Origin: CAXRBC01 sp041158045
Lineage (GTDB): Bacteria; Actinomycetota; Acidimicrobiia; Acidimicrobiales; Ilumatobacteraceae
Length of the DNA stretch: 10,404 nucleotides
NCBI GenBank assembly: GCA_041158045.1
Contig: JBEBCD010000033.1
Coordinates: forward strand, 1-10,404
Direction of reading: 5' to 3'
Every line of letters begins with the position of its first letter. The stretch's first letter is position 1. Below the pieces are notes generated by a model. The model did no database searches, was not told the DNA's origin, and saw nothing but the letters and a program-made list of their open reading frames with translations. Positions 1 to 6,055 of this stretch are shown here, one piece after another. The translations under genes and the position numbers were made by a program.

Positions 1-63
1 GCCCGCATCGCGGACCTCGCGGATCTCGCCGCGGACATGGCGGGCACCCGACCGGCGCGCTGA
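1..63 (+). CDS. 3' end of an unidentified plus-strand gene
   Basis: Frame 1 is open from the window edge to a TGA at 61-63 and gives 20 residues, with an Ala/Asp/Leu-rich helical tail (IADLADLAADMAG). Third codon positions are almost all G or C, as in the real genes nearby, which supports coding. The stop lies one base from the 3' CCA end of the convergent tRNA-Glu gene. Too little is visible to name a family, and a chance open frame in GC-rich DNA cannot be excluded. Confidence 0.4.
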   Translation, partial: ARIADLADLAADMAGTRPAR

Positions 64-64
64 T

Positions 65-140
65 TGGCAGCCCCAACGGGATTCGAACCCGTGCCGCCAC
101 CTTGAGAGGGTGGTGTCCTAGGCCACTAGACGATGGGGCC
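65..140 (-). tRNA. tRNA-Glu (anticodon CTC)
   Basis: The minus strand begins GGCCCCATCGTCTAGTGGCC, a typical bacterial tRNA-Glu start. The acceptor arm GGCCCCA pairs with TGGGGCT (a G-U at the first pair). The anticodon stem CCACC/GGTGG encloses the loop CTCTCAA, placing CTC at positions 34-36, which reads GAG (Glu). The T arm carries GGTTCGAATCC. The discriminator G is followed by an encoded CCA (65-67). It lies 53 nt downstream of tRNA-Gln and is probably co-transcribed with it and with gltX, whose enzyme charges it. GAG is the dominant Glu codon in the left half of this window. Confidence 0.97.
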
Positions 141-193
141 CAGTAGCCCCGTCAGGCTATCGGTCGGTCGCCGCGCGCCAGATCCGCCGCCGC

Positions 194-268
194 TGGTTGG
201 GGAGCAAGGAATCGAACCCTGAATAACAGAACCAGAATCTGCTGTGTTGCCAGTTACACCACTCCCCA
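194..268 (-). tRNA. tRNA-Gln (anticodon CTG)
   Basis: The minus strand starts TGGGGAGTGGTGTAACTGGC, the usual tRNA-Gln opening with a U1-A72 pair. The acceptor arm TGGGGAG pairs fully with CTCCCCA. The anticodon arm GCAGA/TCTGT holds the loop TTCTGGT, giving anticodon CTG (codon CAG). The T arm contains GGTTCGATTCC. Discriminator A and an encoded CCA (194-196) complete the gene. It begins 59 nt after the gltX stop codon. Actinobacteria generally lack a glutaminyl-tRNA synthetase: GluRS mischarges tRNA-Gln and GatCAB amidates the product, so linkage to gltX makes functional sense. That pathway is family knowledge and is not visible here. Confidence 0.97.
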
Positions 269-327
269 GAGTGACGCCCCGAGTTTAGCGGCGGGACCCG
301 ACGCGCGAGCGGGCGCGGGGCGCCGAC

Positions 328-1743
328 TCAGGCGCGCGCCACGCGGTCCCACAGCGCGTCGACGCGCCGCAGCACCGCCTCGCGCCCGAGCAGCTCGAGC
401 GTCTCGAACAGCGGCGGTCCCACCGTGCGCCCCGTCACCGCGACGCGCAGCGGCGCCTGCGCCTTGCCGAGCTTCTGTCCGTGGCGCTCGCCCGCGCGCT
501 CGACCTCGCCCTTCAGCGCGTCCGCGCGCCACTCGCACGACGCGAGCGTGCCGCGCAGCTCGCCGAGGAGCGCCGCGGCCCAGGGCGCGCCGAACGTCTT
601 CGTCACCGACGCCTCGTCCAGCTCCGGTGCGTCGGCGAACATGAAGCCCACCATCGCCGGTACCTCGCCGAGCGACTGCACGCGCGTCTGGACCAGCGGC
701 GCCATGGCGCGAAACGTCGCGGCGTCGAAGCGGGCGGGGTCCCACGTCGCGCGCGGCGGCGCGAGCCACGGTCCGCACGCGGCGACGAACTCGTCGGTCG
801 ACATGGCCCGCAGGTACTCGGCGTTGAACGCCCCGAGCTTCGTCACGTCGAAGAACGCCGACGAGTGGTTGACCGACCCGAGGCGGAACTCCTCGACGAT
901 CCGCGCGAACGGCACGATCTCGGTGTCCCCGCCCGGTGCCCAGCCGAGCGTCATGAGGTAGTTGACCATCGCGGGGGCGACGATCCCCTCCTCGCGGTAC
1001 TGCTCCATCGCGACCTTGTCACGTCGCTTCGAGAGCTTCTTGCGCGCCTCGTTGACGAGCACCGGCACGTGCGCCCACGACGGCGGCCGCTCGCCGAGCG
1101 CCTCCCACAGCATCTGCTGCTTCGGCGCATTGGGCAGGTGCTCCTCGGCGCGCACGACGTGCGAGATGCGCTGCGCCACGTCGTCCACGACGTTGGCGAG
1201 CAGGAAGACCGGCGAGCCGTTGCCCCGCAGCAGCACGAAGTCCTCGATCGTCGCGTGCTCGAACGCCACGTCGCCGCGCACCTCGTCGCGCACGACGGTC
1301 GTCCCCTCCGGCACGCGGAAGCGCAGCACGCGCCCCGGCCCCGGCCCGAGCCCGCGGTCGCGCGAGTGGCCGTCGTAGCCCGGGCGGCCCGAGGCCTTGG
1401 CGCGCTCCTGGATCTGCTCCGTCGTGAGGTCGCAGTAGTACGCGCGGCCCTCCGCGTACAGGCGCTCGGCGGCGCCGACGTGCGCCGCCGCGTTGGCCGA
1501 CTGGAAGTACGGACCCTCGAAGTGCGGGTCGGTCCGCGAGATCCCGATCCACTCGAGCGCGTCGAGGATGCCCTCGGTCCACTGCGGATGGTTGCGCGAC
1601 TCGTCGGTGTCCTCGATGCGCAGCACGAACGTCCCGCCCGTCTGCAGCGCGAGGATCCAGTTGTAGAGCGCGGTCCGCGCGCCGCCGACGTGGAAGTACC
1701 CGGTGGGCGACGGCGCGAAGCGATATCGCGGCGTCGCGGACAT
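328..1743 (-). CDS. gltX: Glutamyl-tRNA synthetase
   Basis: Class I aminoacyl-tRNA synthetase, 471 aa (usual bacterial size about 470-490), which attaches glutamate to tRNA-Glu in the cytoplasm and in this lineage probably also to tRNA-Gln. The Rossmann-fold signature is at residues 10-22 (PSPTGYFHVGGAR, a HIGH-box variant HVGG), followed by RIEDTDESR (42-50). The second ATP-binding loop KLSKR is at 236-240. The alpha-helical anticodon-binding C-terminus ends with the family pattern LRVAVTGRTVGPPLFETLELLG (about 432-453). The cysteine cluster of zinc-binding GluRS enzymes is absent; the equivalent region has only Cys104. The frame stays open upstream to 2202, but homology begins at the ATG at 1743, which lies 8 nt after a TAGCCT -10 box, so a leaderless start is chosen. 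Downstream are tRNA-Gln and tRNA-Glu on the same strand. Confidence 0.97.
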   Translation of the reverse strand: MSATPRYRFAPSPTGYFHVGGARTALYNWILALQTGGTFVLRIEDTDESRNHPQWTEGILDALEWIGISRTDPHFEGPYFQSANAAAHVGAAERLYAEGRAYYCDLTTEQIQERAKASGRPGYDGHSRDRGLGPGPGRVLRFRVPEGTTVVRDEVRGDVAFEHATIEDFVLLRGNGSPVFLLANVVDDVAQRISHVVRAEEHLPNAPKQQMLWEALGERPPSWAHVPVLVNEARKKLSKRRDKVAMEQYREEGIVAPAMVNYLMTLGWAPGGDTEIVPFARIVEEFRLGSVNHSSAFFDVTKLGAFNAEYLRAMSTDEFVAACGPWLAPPRATWDPARFDAATFRAMAPLVQTRVQSLGEVPAMVGFMFADAPELDEASVTKTFGAPWAAALLGELRGTLASCEWRADALKGEVERAGERHGQKLGKAQAPLRVAVTGRTVGPPLFETLELLGREAVLRRVDALWDRVARA

Positions 1744-1751
1744 CTCGCGAC

Positions 1752-1757
1752 AGGCTA
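1752..1757 (-). promoter_or_regulatory. -10 box of gltX, leaderless type
   Basis: On the minus strand TAGCCT (TAnnnT) ends 8 nt before the gltX ATG, so transcription would start at or next to the start codon. No Shine-Dalgarno sequence is visible, and I see no convincing -35 box. The site sits back to back with the -10 box of the VIT gene, so both promoters share a 57-bp intergenic region. Confidence 0.5.
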
Positions 1758-1788
1758 CCCACGCGCGATCTCGCGCGGCCGCGTGCGG

Positions 1789-1794
1789 TACCGT
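1789..1794 (+). promoter_or_regulatory. -10 box of the VIT-family gene, leaderless type
   Basis: TACCGT (TAnnnT) is followed by 6 nt and then the GTG start at 1801, the spacing expected when transcription begins on the first base of the start codon. There is no Shine-Dalgarno sequence. This spacing also favours GTG 1801 over the in-frame GTG at 1783. Confidence 0.5.
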
Positions 1795-1800
1795 GAGCGC

Positions 1801-2511
1801 GTGGCGACCGAGCGCGACGACCATCCCGGCCACCGCGCGCTCGCGGGCGGCGCGGCGCGCGCCGGCGTCTTCGGCTTCAGCGATGGCCTCGTGTCCAACG
1901 TGTCGCTCATCATCGGCTTCGCCGCCGGCGGGGTCGACGCGTCCTACGTGCGCCTCGCGGGCATCGCGGCGGCCGTCGCGGGTGCGGTGAGCATGGCCGC
2001 CGGCGAGTGGGTCTCGATCAGCGCGCAGAACGACCTGGTCCGCCGCGAGATGGCGCTCGAGCTGCGCGAGCTGCGGGTCAACGCCGGCGCGGAGACGAGC
2101 GAGCTCGCCGCCATGTACCGCGCGCACGGCATGAGCCCCGCGCGCGCCGCCGACGCCGCGGCCGAGGTGATGCGCGATCCCGAGCGCGCCGTGATGGTGC
2201 ACGCGCGCGAGGAGTTCGGCCTCGACCCGTCGCAGCTGCCCGAGCCGGTGCGCATCGGCATCGTCTCGCTCGTCGCGTTCCTCGCGGGCGCCCTCGTGCC
2301 GCTGCTCCCCTGGACGTGGGCCACGGGCTCCGCCGCGAGCGCCGGCTCCATCGGCCTCGCGGTCGTCGCCGCGCTCGCGGCCGGAGCCGTCATCGGGCGC
2401 CAGGCCGAGCGCAACGTCGCGCGCACCGCGCTGCGACAGGTGGCCATCATGCTCCTCGCGGTCGCCGTCACCTGGACGATCGGCCGCGCGGTCGGCATCA
2501 CCGTCTCCTGA
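1801..2511 (+). CDS. VIT1/CCC1-family metal ion transporter
   Basis: Membrane protein of 236 aa in the vacuolar iron transporter family, whose characterised members move Fe(II) or Mn(II) out of the cytoplasm by proton exchange. The first segment carries the family motif FGFSDGLVSNVSLIIG (about 24-39). The second (about 52-74) contains GAVSMAAGEWVS, with the Asp (28) and Met (65) that line the metal path in the plant homologue. A charged cytosolic insert (about 76-145), rich in Glu and with several Met, matches the metal-binding domain (REMALELREL, HAREEFGLDP). Three more hydrophobic segments follow: about 152-172, 183-199 and 212-234. Length fits bacterial members. The metal is not shown by sequence. 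It probably forms an operon with the DUF2237 gene 14 nt downstream. Start chosen from the -10 spacing and the homology onset. Confidence 0.9.
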   Translation: MATERDDHPGHRALAGGAARAGVFGFSDGLVSNVSLIIGFAAGGVDASYVRLAGIAAAVAGAVSMAAGEWVSISAQNDLVRREMALELRELRVNAGAETSELAAMYRAHGMSPARAADAAAEVMRDPERAVMVHAREEFGLDPSQLPEPVRIGIVSLVAFLAGALVPLLPWTWATGSAASAGSIGLAVVAALAAGAVIGRQAERNVARTALRQVAIMLLAVAVTWTIGRAVGITVS

Positions 2512-2525
2512 CGTCCGGGCACGCG

Positions 2526-2900
2526 ATGGCCGGGGGCACGCAGACCAACGTCTACGGCGAGCCGCTCGAGCCGTGCTCGTACGACCCGCGCACCGGCTTC
2601 TACCGCACGGGCTGCTGCGAGACCGGCGGCGACGACACGGGCGTCCACACGGTGTGCGCGGTCATGACCGACGAGTTCCTCGCGTACTCGCGCAGCGTGG
2701 GCAACGACCTCTCGACGCCGATGCCGCAGTACGGCTTCGCCGGGCTGAAGGCCGGCGACCAGTGGTGCCTGTGCGCGTCGCGCTGGCAGCAGGCCTTCGA
2801 GGCGGGTCGCGCGCCGCGGGTGCGGCTGCGCGCCACGCACGCGCTCACCCTCGAGTTCTGCAGCCTCGCGGACCTCGAGGCGCACGCCGCCGACGACTGA
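2526..2900 (+). CDS. DUF2237 family protein, function unknown
   Basis: Small soluble protein of 124 aa matching the widespread DUF2237 family from end to end, with no signal peptide or membrane segment. Recognisable family blocks are GEPLEPCSYDPRTGFYRTGCC (about 11-31), HTVCAVMTDEFLAYSR (41-56), GNDLSTP (59-65), GLKAGDQWCLCASRWQ (73-88) and the C-terminal ATHALTLEFCSLADLEAHA. Seven cysteines, including a CC pair (30-31) and a CxC (81, 83), suggest a redox or metal role, but that is inference; no function is established to my knowledge. The ATG lies 14 nt after the stop of the metal transporter gene, with no clear Shine-Dalgarno sequence, so it is likely co-transcribed. A strong palindrome follows 3 nt after the stop codon. 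Confidence 0.9.
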   Translation: MAGGTQTNVYGEPLEPCSYDPRTGFYRTGCCETGGDDTGVHTVCAVMTDEFLAYSRSVGNDLSTPMPQYGFAGLKAGDQWCLCASRWQQAFEAGRAPRVRLRATHALTLEFCSLADLEAHAADD

Positions 2901-2903
2901 CGC

Positions 2904-2927
2904 CGGCCCGCGACGCGTCGCGGGCCG
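2904..2927. terminator. Perfect GC-rich palindrome between convergent genes
   Basis: A 24-nt perfect inverted repeat (arms CGGCCCGCGACG and CGTCGCGGGCCG) fills the 39-bp gap between the DUF2237 gene and the convergent hypothetical gene. As RNA it could fold into a stem of about 10 bp with a CGCG tetraloop on either strand. There is no T tract, so it would be an actinobacterial-type, possibly bidirectional, terminator. Function is inferred from position and symmetry. Confidence 0.6.
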
Positions 2928-2939
2928 ACGGCGCCGGAC

Positions 2940-3464
2940 TCAGCTCCCGGTGAGCGCCGCCCAGCTCCCCGGCATCCCCGCGTCCACCTGCGCGGGCGTC
3001 ATCATCATCGTGGTGTCGGGCACGGCGTCGGCGAGGGCGCGGACGCGCTCGTAGGAGATCGTCGCGTGCGACAGCCCCGCGAAGGCCGCGCGGCGACGCG
3101 CCACGAGGTCGGCCGGCGGCACGACGAGGAACCAGCCCCAGATCCCGAACGCCACGAGCAGGTCGTGGATCACCGGCGCGCGGCCGTACCGCGACGCGCG
3201 GCGCATCGCGATGGCGACGCAGCCCGCGATCGCGTCGTCGACGTCCTCGCCCGACTGCGGCACGATCCGTGGGCGCAGGCGCTCCGCCAGCGCGAGCGCG
3301 AATCCCTGGTCGGGCCCCTGGTGGCCGAGCCGGCTCCCGCGCGGCTGGGGACCCTCGAGCGACGCGGGTCGCGCCTCGCGCCAGGCGCCCGGGACGTGGT
3401 CGGGCGAGCGGTAGGCGCGGGGGCGGTCGACGGGATCGACCGGGGTGTGCTTCGGCGCCGCCAC
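2940..3464 (-). CDS. Conserved hypothetical protein of actinobacterial type
   Basis: A 174-aa protein that I cannot assign to a named family. The N-terminal third is Pro/Arg-rich and polar, with SPDHVPGAWREARPASLEG and GSRLGHQGPDQGFALALAERL, blocks that look like a conserved actinobacterial protein of unknown function. The middle holds an Asp/Ala helix (SGEDVDDAIAGCVAIAMRR). A hydrophobic stretch, HDLLVAFGIWGWFLVVPP (about residues 100-117), could be a buried helix or membrane-associated segment. There is no signal peptide. The start was set at GTG 3464 because a TAGGCT -10 box lies 8 nt upstream of it, as for other genes here; an in-frame GTG at 3470 would add two residues. It lies behind the cimA hairpin, so it seems separate from the amino-acid operon. 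Its stop faces the palindrome at 2904-2927. Confidence 0.75.
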   Translation of the reverse strand: MAAPKHTPVDPVDRPRAYRSPDHVPGAWREARPASLEGPQPRGSRLGHQGPDQGFALALAERLRPRIVPQSGEDVDDAIAGCVAIAMRRASRYGRAPVIHDLLVAFGIWGWFLVVPPADLVARRRAAFAGLSHATISYERVRALADAVPDTTMMMTPAQVDAGMPGSWAALTGS

Positions 3465-3472
3465 GGGCACGA

Positions 3473-3478
3473 AGCCTA
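3473..3478 (-). promoter_or_regulatory. -10 box of the hypothetical gene, leaderless type
   Basis: On the minus strand TAGGCT ends 8 nt before the GTG at 3464. It lies only 3 nt past the cimA terminator-like hairpin, which suggests that transcription ends and restarts here. No -35 box or Shine-Dalgarno sequence is evident. Confidence 0.4.
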
Positions 3479-3481
3479 GGC

Positions 3482-3505
3482 AGCGCGGCCGGCGACGGCC
3501 GCGCT
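3482..3505 (-). terminator. Hairpin at the end of the leuB-ilvE-cimA operon
   Basis: Two 10-nt arms (AGCGCGGCCG and CGGCCGCGCT) are perfect reverse complements around a 4-nt loop. The structure overlaps the last base of the cimA stop codon. It has no T tract. Position directly after the operon and just before the next gene's -10 box supports a terminator or a 3'-end stabilising role. Confidence 0.6.
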
Positions 3506-5121
3506 CAGGCGTGCAGCAGCCCGAAGACGATCGACTCCTCGAGCGCCCGCCAGGACGCCTCGATGATGTTGGCCGAGACGCCGATCGTGGTCCAGGTGCG
3601 GTCCCCGTCGGTCGCGTCGATGAGCACGCGCGTCACGGCGCCCGTCGCCGACGCCGAGTCGAGGATGCGCACCTTGTAGTCCACGAGGTGCACGCGCTCG
3701 AGCGCCGGGTACGGCCCGCGCAGGGCCTCGCGCAGCGCGCGGTCGATGGCGTTGACCGGACCGTTGCCCTCGGCGACGTGCACGTGGCGCGCGTCGCCGA
3801 CCCACACCTTGACCGTCGCCTCGGTGGTGAACTGGCCCGACTCCGCCTCGTCGGTGATGACGCGCATCGACTCGACGCGGAACCACGACTGCTCCCAGCC
3901 CGCCGCACGCCGCATGAGCAGCTCGAGCGACGCGTCCGCGGCCTCGAAGTGGTAGCCCTCGTGCTCGAGCCGCTTGAGGTCGTCGAGCACCTGGTGCACC
4001 GCGGGCCCGTCCATCTCGAGGCCGAGCTCCTCGGCCTTCATCGCGATCGTGGCGCGGCCCGCCATCTCCGAGACGAGGAACCGCGTGCCGTTGCCCACGG
4101 CCTCCGGCGCGACGTGCTCGTAGGCGTCCTTGGCGCGGGCGATCGCCGATACGTGCAGTCCCGCCTTGTGCGCGAAGGCCGACGTCCCGACGTACGGCGC
4201 CTGCGGGTTCATCGGCCGGTTGAGCACCTCGGCGACGTGGTGGCTGACGGCGGTGAGCCGCTCGAGGCGCCCCTCGGGGAGGCAGCGCATGCCGAGCTTC
4301 AGCTCGAGGTTGGGGATCACCGTCGTGAGGTTGGTGTTGCCGGTGCGCTCGCCGAGGCCGTTGAGCGTGCCCTGCACGTGCCGGGCGCCCGCGCGCACCG
4401 CCGCCATCGAGTTGGCCACCGCGCAGCCGGTGTCGTCGTGGCAATGGATGCCGATCGTCGCGTCGTCGCCCACGTGGGTGCGCACGTCCGCGACGATCTC
4501 GCCGACCTCGTCGGGTAGCGAGCCGCCGTTGGTGTCGCAGAGCACGACGTGCGTCGCACCCGACATCACCGCCGCCTCCACCACGCGCATGGCGAACTCG
4601 CGGTGGTGCCGCCACCCGTCGAAGAAGTGCTCGAGGTCCACGAGCACGCGCCGCCCCTCGCCCGCGAGGTGGCGCACCGAGTCGGTCACCATCGCGACGC
4701 CCTCGTCGAGGGTCGTCTGGAGGGCCTGCGTCACGTGCCGGTCCCAGCTCTTGGCCACGATGCACACGTGCTCGGTGCCGGCGGCGAGCAGCCGGGCCAG
4801 CGTCGGGTCCTCGTCCACGCGACCCGCGGGGCGCCGCGTGGAGCCGAACGCCACGAGCCGCGACGTCCCGAGCCGCAGGTCCGTGCGCGCCCGCGCGAAG
4901 AACTCGTCGTCCTTCGGGTTCGCACCCGGCCAGCCGCCCTCGATGAAGTGCACGCCGAGCAGGTCGAGCTGCTCCGCGATCCTCAGCTTGTCCTGCACGC
5001 TCGCCGAGACGCCCTCGACCTGCATGCCGTCGCGCAGCGTCGTGTCGAAGACCTCGACCGACCGTCCCCGCAGCGCGCCGGCCGCGCCGGCGCCGCCCCG
5101 CGCGTCAGCCGACGTACTCAC
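3505..5121 (-). CDS. cimA: (R)-citramalate synthase
   Basis: DRE-TIM metallolyase of 538 aa that condenses pyruvate with acetyl-CoA to citramalate, the first step of threonine-independent isoleucine synthesis. The TIM barrel begins with DTTLRDGMQ (26-34), giving the catalytic Arg30 and metal ligand Asp31. FIEGGWPGANPKDDEFF (about 59-75) is the hallmark separating citramalate synthase from 2-isopropylmalate synthase. The HxH metal site is HCHDD (226-230), followed by NGLGERTGNTN (about 254-264). The C-terminus (about 400-538) is a LeuA-type dimer/regulatory domain, so isoleucine feedback is likely. The frame is open to 5214, but GTG 5121 has a GAGGA Shine-Dalgarno 5 nt upstream; earlier codons encode an Arg/Pro-rich stretch without homology. 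This start overlaps ilvE by 17 nt, suggesting coupled translation. The residue after RDG is Met, where Ala, Thr or Ser is common. Confidence 0.95.
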   Translation of the reverse strand: MSTSADARGGAGAAGALRGRSVEVFDTTLRDGMQVEGVSASVQDKLRIAEQLDLLGVHFIEGGWPGANPKDDEFFARARTDLRLGTSRLVAFGSTRRPAGRVDEDPTLARLLAAGTEHVCIVAKSWDRHVTQALQTTLDEGVAMVTDSVRHLAGEGRRVLVDLEHFFDGWRHHREFAMRVVEAAVMSGATHVVLCDTNGGSLPDEVGEIVADVRTHVGDDATIGIHCHDDTGCAVANSMAAVRAGARHVQGTLNGLGERTGNTNLTTVIPNLELKLGMRCLPEGRLERLTAVSHHVAEVLNRPMNPQAPYVGTSAFAHKAGLHVSAIARAKDAYEHVAPEAVGNGTRFLVSEMAGRATIAMKAEELGLEMDGPAVHQVLDDLKRLEHEGYHFEAADASLELLMRRAAGWEQSWFRVESMRVITDEAESGQFTTEATVKVWVGDARHVHVAEGNGPVNAIDRALREALRGPYPALERVHLVDYKVRILDSASATGAVTRVLIDATDGDRTWTTIGVSANIIEASWRALEESIVFGLLHA

Positions 5122-6025
5122 ACCAGTCCTCGTAGCGAGGCTCGAGCCCGCGCACCGCGCGGGCGTACGTCGCGGCGACGGCGCGCGTGATCGGCCCCGG
5201 GCAGGGCACCGCACGGTCGTCCACCGAGCGCACCGAGCCGACCTCGGCGGCGGTGCCGCACACGAAGATCTCGTCGGCGACGTACAGGTCCGAGCGCGCG
5301 ATGTTGTCCACCCGCAGCTCGTGGCCGAGGTCGCGCGCGATGCGGGAGACGCTCGACTGGGTGATGCCCTCGAGCGCGCCGGCCGACGTGGGCGGCGTGA
5401 GGATCACGCCGTTGCGCACGCAGAAGATGTTCTCCCCCGTGCACTCGGCGACGAGTCCGCTCGGCGACAGCATGATCGCCTCGTCGTAGCCGGCGCGGAG
5501 CGCCTCGACCTTCGCGAGCGACGAGTTGACGTAGTTGCCCACCGTCTTGGCGGCCGGCGGCATGATGTTGTGGTCGTGGCGCGTCCACGACGAGATCTTC
5601 ATGCGAACGCCCTTGGTGAGCGCATCGTCGCCGAGATAGGCGCCCCACGGCCAACAGGCGATCGCGACGTCGACCTTGCACGGCAAGGTGTTGAGGCCCA
5701 TCTCCCCGTAGCCGTAGTACGCGAGCGGACGCACGTAGCACGACGGGAGGCCGGTGGACGCGACGGTGTCCTTGCAGGCCTGGATGATCTCGTCGACGGT
5801 GTACGGGATCTCCATGCCGAGAATGTGCGCCGAACGGAACAAGCGCTCGATGTGCTCGGTGAGACGGAAGATCGCCGTGCCGGCCGAGGTCTCGTAGGCG
5901 CGAATGCCCTCGAACACTCCCGTGCCGTAGTGCAGGGTGTGGGTGAGCACGTGCACCTGCGCCTGATCCCAGTCGACCAATCGGCCGTTCATCCAGATCT
6001 TGGGTGTGGGGACAAGGGTGGGCAT
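5105..6025 (-). CDS. ilvE: Branched-chain amino acid aminotransferase
   Basis: Fold-type IV PLP aminotransferase of 306 aa (E. coli IlvE has 309) catalysing the last step of leucine, isoleucine and valine synthesis with glutamate as amino donor. Visible blocks are KIWMNGRLVDWDQAQVHVLTH (9-29), HYGTGVFEGIRAYET (32-46), RLTEHIERLFRSA (54-66), and the PLP lysine at about 160 in PPAAKTVGNYVNSSLAKVEA. SGLVAECTGENIF (189-201) and ITQSSVSRIA (221-230) follow, then the phosphate-binding GTAAEVGSV (257-265). Start ATG 6025 has AGGAG 5 nt upstream. leuB ends 30 nt before it and cimA overlaps its 3' end. Oddly, base composition changes inside the gene: the 5' half is about 62-70% GC, with ATT, CGT and TTG codons, while the 3' part is about 67-80% GC. 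Reading frame and protein motifs remain intact across the change. Confidence 0.96.
   Translation of the reverse strand: MPTLVPTPKIWMNGRLVDWDQAQVHVLTHTLHYGTGVFEGIRAYETSAGTAIFRLTEHIERLFRSAHILGMEIPYTVDEIIQACKDTVASTGLPSCYVRPLAYYGYGEMGLNTLPCKVDVAIACWPWGAYLGDDALTKGVRMKISSWTRHDHNIMPPAAKTVGNYVNSSLAKVEALRAGYDEAIMLSPSGLVAECTGENIFCVRNGVILTPPTSAGALEGITQSSVSRIARDLGHELRVDNIARSDLYVADEIFVCGTAAEVGSVRSVDDRAVPCPGPITRAVAATYARAVRGLEPRYEDWCEYVG
5127..5131 (-). promoter_or_regulatory. Shine-Dalgarno deciding the cimA start
   Basis: GAGGA on the minus strand lies 5 nt upstream of GTG 5121, inside the final codons of ilvE. It fixes the cimA start and supports re-initiation by ribosomes finishing ilvE. Confidence 0.7.
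5400..5600. other. Base-composition boundary inside ilvE
   Basis: Hand counts of 60-base lines give about 72-85% GC for sampled lines left of this zone (for example those starting at 1321, 2341, 3241, 4381 and 5161) and about 55-70% to its right (5521, 5581, 5821, 6361, 7321, 8821, 9241). Codon choice changes too: GAG only in the gltX and VIT stretches I read, but mixed GAA/GAG with CGT, TTG and ATT to the right. The exact point cannot be fixed by eye. Confidence 0.6.
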
Positions 6026-6030
6026 GGCGT

Positions 6031-6035
6031 CTCCT
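6031..6035 (-). promoter_or_regulatory. Shine-Dalgarno of ilvE
   Basis: AGGAG on the minus strand, 5 nt before ATG 6025, in the 30-nt gap after leuB. It is one of the three clear ribosome binding sites in the window, all in this operon. Confidence 0.7.
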
Positions 6036-6055
6036 GTGCTGCGGTGTTGGGCAGG

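Noticed and set aside
481..1800. Long plus-strand open frame continuous with the VIT gene (676 codons in total)
   Set aside because: It is antisense to gltX. The translation upstream of 1801 is Arg/His/Val-rich without motifs, as expected from GC-rich complementary DNA; only the part from 1801 has homology.
1744..2202. N-terminal extension of gltX up to 2202
   Set aside because: GluRS homology begins at residue 1 from ATG 1743, the extension is antisense to the VIT gene, and a -10 box lies just upstream of 1743.
5122..5214. 31-codon N-terminal extension of cimA
   Set aside because: The extension is Arg/Pro-rich and overlaps ilvE coding sequence. A Shine-Dalgarno sequence at the right distance marks GTG 5121 instead.
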